A program made the translations under genes and the position numbers. 64,000 nucleotides of DNA from Euclidia mi (taxonomy: Eukaryota; Arthropoda; Insecta; Lepidoptera; Erebidae). The stretch is from contig OX123182.2 in NCBI GenBank assembly GCA_944739405.2, forward strand, positions 60,205,183 through 60,269,182, in the 5' to 3' direction. Under the pieces are notes generated by a model. It was not told the origin of the DNA. It searched no databases and saw nothing but the letters and a program-made list of their open reading frames with translations. The first letter of the stretch is position 1, and each line of letters opens with the position of its first letter. Below are positions 9,816-20,054 of this stretch, piece by piece.

Positions 9816-10583
9816 CACTCCCAATGCAAGCATTTCGTCTAATTCGTCAATAATTATTTTTAATTTCGCCGGTGGTAACCTATAATATCCTTGGCGTATC
9901 GGCGCAGAATCGCCAGTGTCTATTGCATGTTCTATTAAGTGAGTTCGTCCTAAACTGGTTTTTTCAGTAGAAATTGACTCGTATTGCTTTATAATTAACT
10001 TAGCCGTTCTTTGTTGTGACTCACTCAACTCACTAAAAGATTGCAATACGTTCGTGTTACTCGGCTTATTTTCACTTAACACACTACACGGCAGTGTTTT
10101 AGACATGCATACGGATGCGATATGGTTAGGCAGTAATTTAAATAGTTTCCAGAAATCGATGCCTAAAATTAAATTACTTGTAACTTCTGGAATAATATAA
10201 GCTTTCATTAAGTGGGTTTGATTATTAAAAGTAGTGAGTAAGTTGATAAAACCGCGCGGCAACAAAATATTTCCATTCGCGGTCCGAATGGAATTAGTGT
10301 TGTGACACTGCTGTATTTGCAACCCGGTTTTAGTAATTACCTCCAGATGGGAGTTTTTACCTAAAATTGTAATGGCTGAACCGGAATCGAGCAATCCACA
10401 AATAGGTAAACTGTTAATCGTTACGTTAACATAGGGCCGTAGGTCATTTTTAGGTTTATTATCCAGGATCGAGGCGACGGAATAACTAGAGAAATACACT
10501 TTTAGAGTGTTTAGCCAATTTCTCCAATCATCTTTGTCAAAATTGGTTGAATAGGTTGTAGAACCTAATTTAGATTTTGACAC
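9816..10583 (-). pseudogene. Gypsy 1 protease and N-terminal RT
   Basis: The aspartic protease matures the polyprotein. The active site is in PICGLLDSGSAITILG, followed by LILGIDFWK in the flap/hydrophobic region. After it comes the RT approach (APIRQGYYRLPP and the LDEMLALGVVE helix), where the frame leaves the RT frame by one base. Upstream is a short acidic linker; gag lies in the next block with a stop between. Confidence 0.82.
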
Positions 10584-10600
10584 GCCCTGACCCTGACCAA

Positions 10601-11950
10601 CTAGTTTTTTGGTTTCGTCGATTTACAGTTCGGGCAGTTAGGGAATGTCACATCCCTACGGCCGCACTTGAAGCAAATTGCGAACCAATCGCGTTTGCAT
10701 TCATTCAAACTGTGATCATTGATACGGCAGCGCGGGCAGTACTTGGACGTGACTAGAGCAACAGAGCTAGGTTTAGACTTAGGTTTGCTAGGTTCGTTGT
10801 TCTCAGTGTATTCGGGTTTTCCGGACGTACTTTCTATAGTAGCAACGGGATAATTATTGTAGGAATTATTACGCGCTCGGTTATTAGGTTTGTGACTGTA
10901 AGCTAGATCTGGTGCCAACGTGTCGTTACTATAATACGGTTCGCGGAATTGAGAGTTCAAACATTTCATCCGTTCGTAGTTTAAACATAACGTCTGCAGT
11001 GTTGCTATACTGTCTATTGAAGATATTGACGGAGCTAGCACTAGCGAGTAGCATGGACGTATGTTATGCAATAGGATGTCTAACTTTTCGCGTTCGGACA
11101 ATCGCTTTAACGGTGACAGCCTAGCGAACAGCTGATTCATTATCGAGAGATAAATTATTATAGTTTCGGTAGCACCTTGAGTACGTCGGCGGATTTCATT
11201 TAATAACCGGTAGTCATAATCGTACGATGTAAAATCGTCTATTAATTTAGTGGTGAGTTCTTCCTATGTAGTGAAATATTCTTTTAAGCCGCGATACCAG
11301 TAAATTGCGTTACCGGTGAATATTTCGGAGGCATATGATAAAATTTTAGTGGAAGGTAGATTACGCGCGTTTTGGAATTCGGTTACGCGTTGTAGGAACG
11401 CTCGGACGCATCCCGTACCGTCGTATTTTAGCTTAGACAGTTTGCTAACTCTCAAATGCTCGCAATGCAATACTGGGGCTAACCCTGCCTGCGTCGAGGT
11501 AGACGGCGCAGGTTGGACCTCTGCCACGGCATCAGCTGAGCGAACAGCTGATTGCTCAATGGCGGACAGCTCCACCGAGAGCTTGTCGAACCGGCTGCAC
11601 AATTCGGTAATTCGTTTTGAATACGCCGTAGGACGTTCCATCCTACGGAGTCTGTGGAACATGTGGTTGTGCAGTGCGGTAGACCTCCTAGCTAGGTTCG
11701 CGTCGTAAGAAATGGTTAATAAATTCACTCGCTTGGCCAGCTCAGAGACGGCCTCGCTAGCGCCCTCGAAGTCCACCGCTATGGCTAGACCCGACTCCAA
11801 AATGTCATCATTTGGAATGGCTTCCAGTAATTTAGGGAGCTGCTTCCACAGACCTAGGACAGAGGTAGCCGGCTCTTCGCCTCTAATCGCGACCTCGTAA
11901 GCTAACTCGTTCTTATTTAAAAGAAAGTATTTTATGGGGTGTGAGCCCAT
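10601..11950 (-). pseudogene. Gypsy 1 gag with zinc knuckles, one internal stop
   Basis: This is the structural capsid/nucleocapsid protein. I chose the start at 11950 (MGSHPIKYFLL) rather than the methionine 12 codons upstream, because LLNKNELAYEVAIRG is typical of gag N-termini. Matrix/capsid-like helices follow (YDGTGCVRAFLQRVTEF, YWYRGLKEYF). One stop at about 11264 interrupts the frame, which continues unshifted to the C-terminus. The nucleocapsid has Cys/His clusters CPRCRINDHSLNEC and CFKCG...CPNC. It ends KSTKPKN before the protease. Confidence 0.82.
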
Positions 11951-12252
11951 TGTGTATGAATAACCGCGAAAGTATAAACTACACACTACTTTTAGTGCGC
12001 AAGCGTTCCGCCCTTACAAATGGCCTACTTTACGATTAGGCGTAAAAGTTCGACCGTTAGGACTAATTAGAAAAACGTTAGATTCAAATTTGCGAACTAG
12101 TACGTAGTAGGTAGTTACACTAAAAAGTAGACAATTAGTATAGCAATACGTACCGGTTCGCTTTAGCCGCACCTCCTCGCTTACAATAATGGAGACCTGC
12201 TAGATGAGAACTCGAGCACGGAAAGCGAGACAATAACCCACGTAGGCGCCAC
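11951..12252 (-). promoter_or_regulatory. Gypsy 1 5' leader with primer-binding site at 12236-12251
   Basis: Directly after the 5' LTR the minus strand reads TGGCGCC (12245-12251), a common start for a tRNA-primed minus-strand primer-binding site. The tRNA cannot be named securely. The remaining leader has no coding sequence. Confidence 0.5.
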
Positions 12253-12438
12253 TGTAACGGGTTCTAGAATAGAAACGCAGTAGAGTTTCTGGATGCGTTT
12301 ATTTGCCGAGTATTGCCTCGCTTCCTATGCCGAGTATGACCGACCAACAACACAACACTGGCCTGAACACTAAGGGCTGCAGTCTCCCACGCTGTTCCCT
12401 CCGGTAGTGTGCAGGGCAGGTTGCTCGTAGGGCTGCGC
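12253..12438 (-). repeat. 5' LTR of gypsy 1, truncated
   Basis: These 186 bases match 3238-3423 with about five differences. The match stops abruptly at 12438, and the upstream (U3) two thirds of the LTR are missing. The next bases belong to an RTE endonuclease frame in the same orientation. Confidence 0.85.
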
Positions 12439-13011
12439 TTTGGCATTAAAATCCCCCATAACAACGCTGTAGTGTGTCTTGGTGGTATGATGTAGAGCCT
12501 TAGTAATGTCCTCATACATGGCTTCGACTATGTCATCGCAGTATGTCGAAGTCGGCGCATATACCTGCACCACCTTCAGGGAGTACCTGTCGGTGATCCT
12601 TAATATCAGGTATGCTACCCGTGTCGACACACTGCTGATTTCTACAACGTTGTTAGCGAGAGATTTGTTAACGAGGAAACCGACACCGCCCTGAGAGGGC
12701 TGATCGCCTTCTCGAAAGTAGAACAGGTTGCCTGACTCAAGGGTTATCGTGTCCTCCCCCTGTCTTCGGACTTCAGACAACCCCAATATATGCCAGTTTA
12801 TATGACCTAGTTCTACTTCGAGTTCGATGATGTGTTGGTCCAGCCGTAGAGAGCGTCCATTGTACGTAGCCAGGGTCAGTTTCTTGTGGTAGCCGTTTGC
12901 CGTAGCCCGGAGATTCTTAGCACCCCCCGCCCCGCTGTTACCGCGACCGCTACCGAAGTTGCGGACAGCGGGACTACCGGGAACTGGGGGCCTTTTCGTT
13001 GGTGCGCTCAT
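12439..13011 (-). pseudogene. RTE ORF2, endonuclease N-terminal part, 3'-truncated
   Basis: From ATG at 13011 the frame encodes LATYNGRSL (entry strand, conserved Asn), ILGLSEVRRQG (catalytic Glu), GGVGFLVNKSL, VQVYAPTS and VVMGDFNAK (Asp/Asn). It ends there because the sequence switches to gypsy LTR. No RT follows. It is a different RTE subfamily from the copies at 5471 and 27658. Confidence 0.85.
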
Positions 13012-13190
13012 TGGGTGGTATTTGGCCTACTATACCGCGCTGGCCAAACGAGTTGGTATAGGGTTTGGTTTCAAGTTTTCCATCTCTTCGCAAAGATACT
13101 ATTCGCTTTTTTGCAATTTCCTTAGTCGCCTTTTACGACACCCGCGGAATGAAATGGGGTAGTGACACTTGTATTCTTTATCCGTCACTA
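12439..13190 (-). mobile_element. RTE LINE fragment, 5' leader and endonuclease only
   Basis: The minus strand carries a leader (about 13012-13190) and the start of an RTE ORF. The element breaks off inside the endonuclease and is fused to the truncated gypsy LTR. LINE copies normally lose the 5' end, so losing the 3' end indicates a DNA rearrangement or template switch. The leader is clearly related to the short elements at 57308-57540 and 61337-61577. Confidence 0.8.
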
Positions 13191-13194
13191 ATAC

Positions 13195-13340
13195 GTACCA
13201 TTATATCAACCGAAAGGTACGTTCCATAATAACATCGCCTTGCATACAGTCGAATGCCAAAGCTTAGAATAGCTTTGGCATTCGACTGTATGCAAGGCGA
13301 TGTTATTATGTAACGTACCTTTCGGTAGATATAATGGTAC
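13195..13340. repeat. Near-perfect 146-bp hairpin
   Basis: Two 70-bp arms (13195-13264 and 13271-13340) are reverse complements with two mismatches around a 6-base loop. It could be a foldback MITE or a recent inverted duplication; if transcribed it would make a long hairpin RNA. No clear target duplication is visible, and it abuts the RTE leader. Confidence 0.9.
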
Positions 13341-13774
13341 ATTTCCAATATATAGGTATCTATAAACACTATCGCATTTATAATATATTAGTAGAGAAAA
13401 TCGATTTAGCCGTTTAAGCGTAGTATTTAATTATTAGTATAAATATGCAAACAATGTTATCACCGTGCACAATATGACATTATGTATGATGTGTCAGTAC
13501 TGACAGATATAGATACGCACATGCGCACTCAATAATTATAGTGCATGCGTTCTTAGTTCCAAGAGGTAGATTTGTGCCGAACAAACTTTTAGCCTCCCTA
13601 CAATCCCTCCCAGTTTAATTTTTGCATCTTATGGTATCCTATGTCCGTCTCCATGGTCCAGTATATCTCTATATCAATTCCAACAAAATCGGTTCAGTCG
13701 TTTTAGCATGAAAACGGAACATACATACATATATACATAGCTACACACTTTCGAATTTATAATATTAGTAGGGA
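13341..13774 (-). mobile_element. Helitron-like 5' termini (one, perhaps two, degenerate)
   Basis: On the minus strand a TC-CCTACTAATATTATAAA-type 5' end starts at 13774 next to an A/T target, followed by the AAACGACTGAACCGATTTTGT stretch common in non-autonomous lepidopteran Helitrons. A second, similar start (TCTCTACTAATATATTATAAA) lies near 13397. I cannot find matching CTAG 3' ends with hairpins, so the extents are open. Confidence 0.5.
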
Positions 13775-14986
13775 TTTGGTATTTGGTATAATGGATAATG
13801 TCTATTTCAAAAAGCGCACAATTTAGCTCCACCTCATTATTTAGTAAAATGAAGTCCGGAAGCATTTTCTCGGGTAAACGTTTGGCGTTACTTTCAAAAT
13901 TCCCTTTACATCCTTGTGCGGAGGCATTAAAGCAGCTTAAAGGGTAAAGACGTAATTGTATCAAGCAGACTTAGGCAGGGTCAAGTAGATTAATATGCTT
14001 TGAAGGCATCGCCCTCTAAGCTTAAGGAAACGTTAAATAGGCTTACGTCACGCCGTGCAATTATTGATTGCGATTACTCAGCCTCAAACAGAATGACTTA
14101 ATAACCATAATAATGCCATGAACGTAAGTGCCTGTTACGCTTTAATCCCTGCGTACTGCGCTCCAATGAATTTATTGCACTGAGCCATTACATTTTCTCC
14201 GTTGTGCCGACGTTGATTTAGTGCCATTTCAATAAAATGCCCTTTTGTCTGCTACTCCAACATGCGGAATGAAGATGTGGAAAACCTAAACAAATATTAT
14301 GTTTTCCAGAATGTCACCTTTTATCGAATGTTTTCAAATAAAATTTTGGGGATGAAACATAAATTGTAGCATCCGTCCGAGGAAGTTTTATGACGCTTTG
14401 AAGAGGATCTGGTTCGTCTTTAATATTGGGCCGGGGCTCATGTATTTCTGATGTTTACTTGCGTTTACTCAACGCTAATGATTTCAGTCAACACTAGAGA
14501 AATGGCCGACTATGATACGGATAGTGACAATGCGGTACTATATTTAGCAAAAAGCTAAATTATAAAAATAGCATTTAAGTCAAATACTGATAAGTATATT
14601 TTAACCAAATCTTGGTGGATCCAACGTACGTGTAGCAGATCTGGGTTCCGTAAAGCGTAAGTTGAAAATTTAGCTTGGATGAATATGAGGGCAATCGAAA
14701 AACAAAGGCCTATTTTTAGGTTCTTTGCGATAGTGAAGTGGCTGAAGAAATTCACGCTACGGCGGCGCTGTCACCTTCACAATATAACCAGAAATAGGTG
14801 TTTCATTCTACGTTTGTACTTAATTTTTTGGCTGATTATGTTTTACCCCATGTCAGACATTTATATGCTACTTTCGTTCATGAACACCTATAAATCTTTT
14901 TTACATCTTATACGTTCAACCTACTTAAAAACTATATTTTAAAGCACAATTACTGACTTTAACCCTAGGTGAATTATATAATTATA
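13775..14986. other. Intergenic, no feature recognised
   Basis: About 1.2 kb of AT-rich sequence. Short open frames such as 14679-14942 (+) and 14555-14755 (-) are Lys/Phe/Ile-rich and overlap each other on opposite strands. I see no protein motif, promoter or repeat. Confidence 0.6.
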
Positions 14987-15192
14987 CTAGAGGACGCCAG
15001 CAGCTACGCCTGCATTTTTTTTAATTTACCCGTTTTGGCCGATCCCGTGGGAATTTCGGGAAATCCCTTCTTAGTGCACCCCTACGGTCCCCAAGGAATA
15101 TACATGCCAAATTTCAGCTTCCTGCGCCCAATAGTTTCGGCTGTAGCGTGTCTGTCAGTCAGTCAGTAACGCAAGGATTTTATATATTAAGA
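14987..15192 (-). mobile_element. Short non-autonomous Helitron, copy a
   Basis: The minus strand begins TCTTAATATATAAAATCC at 15192 and ends CTCTAG at 14987, with A and T flanking. A GCAG...CTGC mini-hairpin lies just before the end. It is one of four copies of a roughly 200-bp family in the window. No coding sequence. Confidence 0.8.
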
Positions 15193-15342
15193 TAATTATA
15201 ATTGTTTGTAGTCGCTAATATTGTATAGAACAAGCACTACCTCTCTCAAATAATATATGCAGTAGAACACTGCAATATAATTATCACTAAATAATGACAA
15301 ACGCCCTTCCCGTTAAAAGAAGATATAAAATGCACTCACCTA

Positions 15343-15539
15343 TCTTAATATATAAAATCCTTGCGTTACTTACTGACTGACAGACACGTTACAGCCGAAA
15401 CTATTTGGCACAGGAAGCTGAAATTTGGCATGAATGATCCTTGGGGTGAACTAAGAAGGGATTTCCCAAAATTCCCACGGGATCGGCCATAACGGGTAAA
15501 TTTAAAAAAAATGCAGGCGTAACTGCTGGCGTCCTCTAG
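15343..15539 (+). mobile_element. Short non-autonomous Helitron, copy b
   Basis: Starts TCTTAATATATAAAATCC after an A at 15342 and ends CTCTAG before a T at 15540, with no target duplication. The flanks cctA and TATTTATATAATGC line up with copy 1 of the host repeat near 2735, which lacks the insert. Confidence 0.85.
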
Positions 15540-16172
15540 TATTTATATAATGCAGGAGGTGGGCTTGCTATACCTATAAATTATTTTGTTGCAAAAGGCG
15601 TGAATGACGCTTAAATAAAAAGCTTCATACAAGTGACCCCCTCTTTTACCCGCTTAGGGCTATTACCTTCTTATATGTCCTGTAGTTTCAGCTGTGCATT
15701 GTCTGTCAGTCGATCAGCAGCTGAAGAATTTTTCATTGCTCTCTGTTGATATACTGGGCTATAGAGGTATTCATGTACAAGTTTAAATGCTACTATTATA
15801 CTACTTTTATTAACGTGAAAGTTAGTGAGAATGTATAGATATTTAATACTCTTTCACGGAACAACTACTTATCAACTTTTGATGACACCTGGGAAGAGTC
15901 GTAGGTAGGTAGTAGATTATAATGCAAAAATGACTGGAATTTGCTTCGTGTGTTCTTTGAGTCAGTCTCGGTTCAATGTCCATAAACAACCCATGTTTAC
16001 CGGACATGGAATACCCACCGTAGGTACGACGTTTTCAAAAATTAGAAAAGTAGATTAAAACTGCTGCATTTCGCCGAATATACATATTTTATGTATCCTT
16101 TCGGTTATTAACTGAACATGAAGCAACGCGCAAAGTCGAGTTTGATGTCCACACTGGACATGTTATCGGATG

Positions 16173-16544
16173 GCAGGACGCGATAGCCTAGTGAATATAC
16201 CAACAGACTGCCATGCAGAGGGTATCGGGTTCGAATCCACGGCGCGCACCAATGGCTTTTCGGAGTTATGTGCGTATTGAATTGTTATCGCTTGTCCCGT
16301 GCCTCGGAGAGCACGTTAAGCCGTCGGTTCCGGTTGTCATGAAGATCTTTGACAGTCGTTACAGGGCGTCAGTACCTTCTAAATATACTGACACTAGTCT
16401 AAACCATGGAATATCGCTATCCCTTCGGGTTGCGGAGGTCAGACAGGCAGTCGCTCTGTGGAAAAGCTAATATTCAGCCAAATCCGGTTAGACTAGTAAG
16501 CGGACCCCAGATTGAAACTGGGATAACGCTAAGAGAAAGGAGAG
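16173..16544 (+). mobile_element. tRNA-derived SINE with 20-bp target duplication
   Basis: The head shows a pol III A-box-like GATAGCCTAGTG and a B box GGTTCGAATCC near 16227. The body contains TTTTCGGAGTTATGTGCG, common in lepidopteran SINEs. Perfect 20-bp direct repeats flank it at 16153-16172 and 16545-16564, ending ATCGGATG. The perfect duplication suggests a fairly young insertion. Confidence 0.9.
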
Positions 16545-16934
16545 ACTGGACATGTTATCGGATGCATATCGATTTTAATATACCCACAAAGTAGCTTCAA
16601 GTGAAATAAGCCAATGCCATTGGCAGACACTGTATAATATAAATCCTCCAAATATTTGAACAGAATTTCTAGAAAAATCTAAGCAGAGATTAATTCAAAA
16701 CTTATTTAAAATTTGTATAAAAATAGGGTTTTAAAAAGTACGTCGCAACGTCAAGGCTTTCTTTACCGTAAGTCAACCAACGAGGTTTCTTTTGAGTGGA
16801 ATCCATCCGTCAAAAAGCCTACTGTTAGCCTATATTTTTGACTACTGGCCACTCCGAATATTTAATTAATGTTTTCGTTGTATTGAATTACGTTTTAATT
16901 TCTGGCAACACCATATCCGTTTTAAAATGTCAAC

Positions 16935-17173
16935 TGTAGGGTAACGGAAAGAACAGCACGGCAGTCGAGTTCGGAGCGTTGAAGTGAACGGTTGTGTAAC
17001 AATTCTCGTGCGAGACACAGTTGGATAAAAATAACCCTAGCAAGTAAGTACAACTCTATTGTAATTCCAAGTGGTTGCGTAAAAATTGTAGAAAAGGAAA
17101 TAAATATGTTTGTTATTTGTAAAAAGTGTTTGCTTGAACTGCGAATCCTGTAATTTCTGAGCTGTAGTCAACA
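16935..17173 (+). repeat. Probable solo LTR or LTR remnant of a gypsy element
   Basis: It starts TGTAGGG and ends GTAGTCAACA, TG...CA as for an LTR. Bases 17039-17173 match 41443-41577, the piece that follows gypsy element 2 and its RTE. The next bases look like a primer-binding site. The internal coding region is not present here. Confidence 0.55.
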
Positions 17174-17190
17174 GGTCAGAAGTGGGATCG
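17174..17190 (+). promoter_or_regulatory. Possible primer-binding site (tRNA-Leu-like)
   Basis: GGTCAGAAGTGGGATCG directly after the LTR end resembles the complement of a tRNA-Leu 3' end. It supports reading 16935-17173 as a 5' LTR. The tRNA match is from memory. Confidence 0.4.
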
Positions 17191-17618
17191 TAAGAGAATA
17201 CTCATGAATTTTCTTTTGTTCACGTCCACAATTATTATTATATCACGATTTAAGATTAAAAATAAATTGGGCGTGCCACATGTGCACCAATCAGATATAC
17301 TTATTTCCAACTACCTACTATAAATTTCGTGATGGTTAAAAATATAATAGTGATAAAGGATTGTATTTGCTTTTAGTGGCGAAATATATCGGATAAAAAG
17401 ACCATTCCTACGACATATTTTGTTGTTGTTCACCAGTAAAATACGATGAATCGAATTAGAATATGAATTTAACGTAAATACGTTATAGAAATTCCGATAA
17501 TGCCCCCTAAGATTCTATTCGATTTTTCTTTTTTACCCTGGCGATTGTTGACGCATGCAAATGTAATGATGACTTCTCTTTTTTTTGTACATATTGAACG
17601 TTGATATTGACTATTAAG
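17191..17618. other. No recognised feature
   Basis: AT-rich sequence between the LTR-like piece and the BEL element. It may be leader sequence of the lost gypsy copy. No open frame of interest. Confidence 0.5.
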
Positions 17619-17623
17619 TTTAC

Positions 17624-18542
17624 TGTTTGAAATAGAAATATTATTTGTGATAGGTTTTGTAGTCGATTATATCGATTTAGTAACGTTTAGTTTAGTCTAT
17701 TCTAAATTTTGACTATGGTCACACTGAACTGTCAACTTCCGTTTTTTTTTTCTGAAAATTGCTTGAACAGACGTTTTGGCTTTGGGCTCGCGCCGTTTTG
17801 TAATCTTATTATATAAAATCCTTGCGTTACTGACTGACAGACACGCTACAGCCGAAGCTATTGGGCGCAGGAAGCTGAAATTTGGCATGTATGTTCCTTC
17901 CAGACCGTAGGGGTGCACTAAGAAGGGATTTCCCGACATTCCCACGGGATTGGTAAAAACGGGTAAATTAAAAAAAATGCAGGCGTAGCTGCTGGCGTCC
18001 TCTAGTATTGTAATAAAATTGAAATAAATTGATCGCCTTTTGGAAAGCACATCCTGGTAGCTTCGCGAATGGTTTGTTCGTTTCCCGCGGTCAGTGAAAA
18101 AAGCTCTGGAAGATTCCGTTTTGATGAGCGCGTTTGATCTTGTATAATTGTATTTGGAACCCGTGTTGATTGCCGCTTCCTTGATCACTAACTGGCACCG
18201 GTTTAATTGTGATAAAAATAGTATCTTAATGAACATTGTAAAACACGTGGGTGAAATCCTGATTGGTGCCCGAGGAGTAGGACAACGCCGAACTGGATCC
18301 TGTGGTATTTATAACGATTCTCTTGTTATTTTGGCCAAAATTATGAGTTAATCTTATAGGTCCACTCAAGAGCCACACCAGGAGATCATTGGTAAGTAAC
18401 CCTTATTTATTAGTTGTGATTCACTGTGCAACGCAGTGCATTGTGTTTAGGTCCTTGCCTTAACGTGGTCAGGTCGATGCATTACAAACATCCACTGTGC
18501 ACCTCTGAACAATTTCCTTCCTGCCTACGGTAAATCTAGACA
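17624..18542 (+). repeat. BEL 5' LTR (contains Helitron)
   Basis: It starts TGTTTGAAATAG and ends at CA 18541-18542. It matches the 3' LTR apart from point changes, the Helitron at 17804-18005, and about 32 extra bases after TTATAGGT near 18360, which are bounded by GGT on both sides and absent from the 3' LTR. Confidence 0.92.
17804..18005 (+). mobile_element. Short non-autonomous Helitron, copy c, in BEL 5' LTR
   Basis: It begins TCTTATTATATAAAATCC and ends CTCTAG. The 3' LTR of the same BEL element has the uninterrupted site at 33148/33149 (GTAA|TATTG). The insertion thus lies exactly between A and T, adds no target duplication and happened after the BEL insertion. Confidence 0.93.
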
Positions 18543-18550
18543 TAATTTTT

Positions 18551-18565
18551 TGGTAGCAGAGCGTG
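18551..18565 (+). promoter_or_regulatory. BEL primer-binding site
   Basis: TGGTAGCAGAGCG lies eight bases after the LTR end. This string is the usual primer site of BEL/Pao elements. Confidence 0.75.
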
Positions 18566-19265
18566 GTTGAAACTTAGCCGTTGATTGTACCTATACTCAG
18601 ATTGGTATTGTATAAGCTTGTATCTGAGCTATATATTCATTGTTAACGTTGTTGTGGTATTCCCAGGTTATTGTTGTTTAAAATACATCATATTTATTTG
18701 TATTGGTTGACCTGCATAACTTGAAATACATGTCATACATAACCTCAATCAGTAATTGTTTGACTTGTATTGTTGAAATCTAGCAATAATTTGTTGTGGC
18801 TAGCATTAACAAGTCAGTTTGTTTGGATACATAACAGCTGTATGTATCAATAAGTTTAGTAAATTTAGTTTATCTCATAATTATATTAAGTTTGAAACAT
18901 TACTTATAACAACCAAACTTTTGATAAACCTTTGTTTTGTTATAATATATAGATAATATTGTTAGGTAACACAAACTGGTGCCTACAGTTGTAATATATA
19001 ACACATTTGGTCTGTTTGTTGCAGTAATTAATTAATTACCTAATTTAAGTTTCAACTTTAATTGTTGTATGTTATAACTTTAATAACCTTTGTCTTTGAG
19101 TCAATATATTGAAACTATTAATTTTGTTGGGCAGTAAGTACCTGCAACTTGCTTGTACCAGCAGTAAACAGGCTAATACTTTGTTGGTTTCAAAGAATTA
19201 ACAAATTTTAAGTTTTGATTGTTAATATAATTTAACGCTCGTCCGGGCTCTTTTGAAATTGGATT
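18566..19265 (+). other. BEL 5' untranslated leader
   Basis: About 700 bases of AT-rich sequence between the primer site and the gag ATG. Nothing else is recognised in it. Confidence 0.6.
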
Positions 19266-20054
19266 ATGTCAGCTATCAAGGACTTGCGTGCGGCTGCTGG
19301 TGCTATTGCATTAGATTTGCGCTGGTTTGCCTCGGCCAGTGCTTTGGTGAACCGGCCTGATCGCCTGCAGGCTTTACTACAAAGGTACGAGCGGATTGAC
19401 AATCGCCTGGCAAGTGTGGAACAGCAATTCCGCACTTTCAGCACTTGCTGTCTCGAAGTGTCAGTTAATGACTTCACCGCTGACCAGCAAAATAAGGTCA
19501 GCGAAGACTATGCCCAGGTCTTAGACCTGTATGATGCTGTCTCCAATAGTGCGAGACAATTGGTTGCCGAGAGGGATGGGCAACCCAGCTTGAAGCAGGA
19601 GCTTCCTAGGTCAGCACCGGGGCTGGTGAGTAGGCTTCCTACCTTAGACCTCCCCCATTTTGATGGCTGCCTAGGAAGCTACCTGGGCTTCGTTAATTTG
19701 TTTGACAGCCTGGTCAATGACAGGGCTGACCTTTGGCTGGCACAAAAATTGGCCTATTTAATGTCGGTTCTGGATGGGGAGGCCAAGGGCCTCATCCAGC
19801 ATCTGCCCGTGTCTGACGAGGCATACCAGACGGCTCGGGACTTAATTACCCGTAGGTACCATAATAAGCGTAAAAAAAGCGGTGGGTAGTTGAAACAATA
19901 AGTACAATTTGATTTTGCTTGGAAAGAAAATTTTAGTAACATAGTTAATATTAAGTAAACAGTAATTTAAATGCAAAATAATTATAGGTAATAGTGAATA
20001 CCTGCTGGTGTAGTGTTATCTCCGTTTACTAACAAGTATTAACATAAATACACT

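Larger units (their letters stand above)
3238..12438 (-). mobile_element. Ty3/gypsy LTR retrotransposon 1 (interrupted by an RTE, 5' LTR truncated)
   Basis: On the minus strand the order is truncated 5' LTR (12253-12438), primer-binding site, gag, protease, RT, RNase H, integrase, polypurine tract and 3' LTR (3238-3832). RT before integrase with a DSG protease is the gypsy order. The protein frames carry two internal stops and two frameshifts. A complete RTE sits in RNase H at 5471-8810. The two LTRs differ at about 5 of 186 shared bases by hand alignment, so the insertion is moderately old. No env frame is seen between integrase and the 3' LTR. Confidence 0.92.
15205..16800 (-). repeat. Anonymous interspersed repeat, copy 2 (interrupted)
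   Basis: Blocks of this region are the reverse complement of 2466-2803. Relative to copy 1 it carries a Helitron (15343-15539) and about 1 kb of extra sequence (about 15680-16660) containing a SINE. Homology is clear at about 15205-15260, 15540-15675 and 16660-16800. The extra kilobase, apart from the SINE, has no recognised content. Confidence 0.65.

Noticed and set aside
14969..15169. Open frame across 14987-15192
   Set aside because: It lies inside a short Helitron and recurs with its copies (for example 17697-18236 minus and 55602-55835 minus), so it reflects the repeat, not a protein.
16213..16260. tRNA-like pol III boxes
   Set aside because: The A and B boxes belong to a SINE with its own target duplication. 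No cloverleaf with acceptor stem was found, so this is not a tRNA gene. The same holds near 56100 and 56450.
18148..18351. 67-codon plus-strand frame
   Set aside because: It lies inside the BEL LTR, and the antisense frame 33209-33481 is its counterpart in the other LTR. Both are non-coding LTR sequence.
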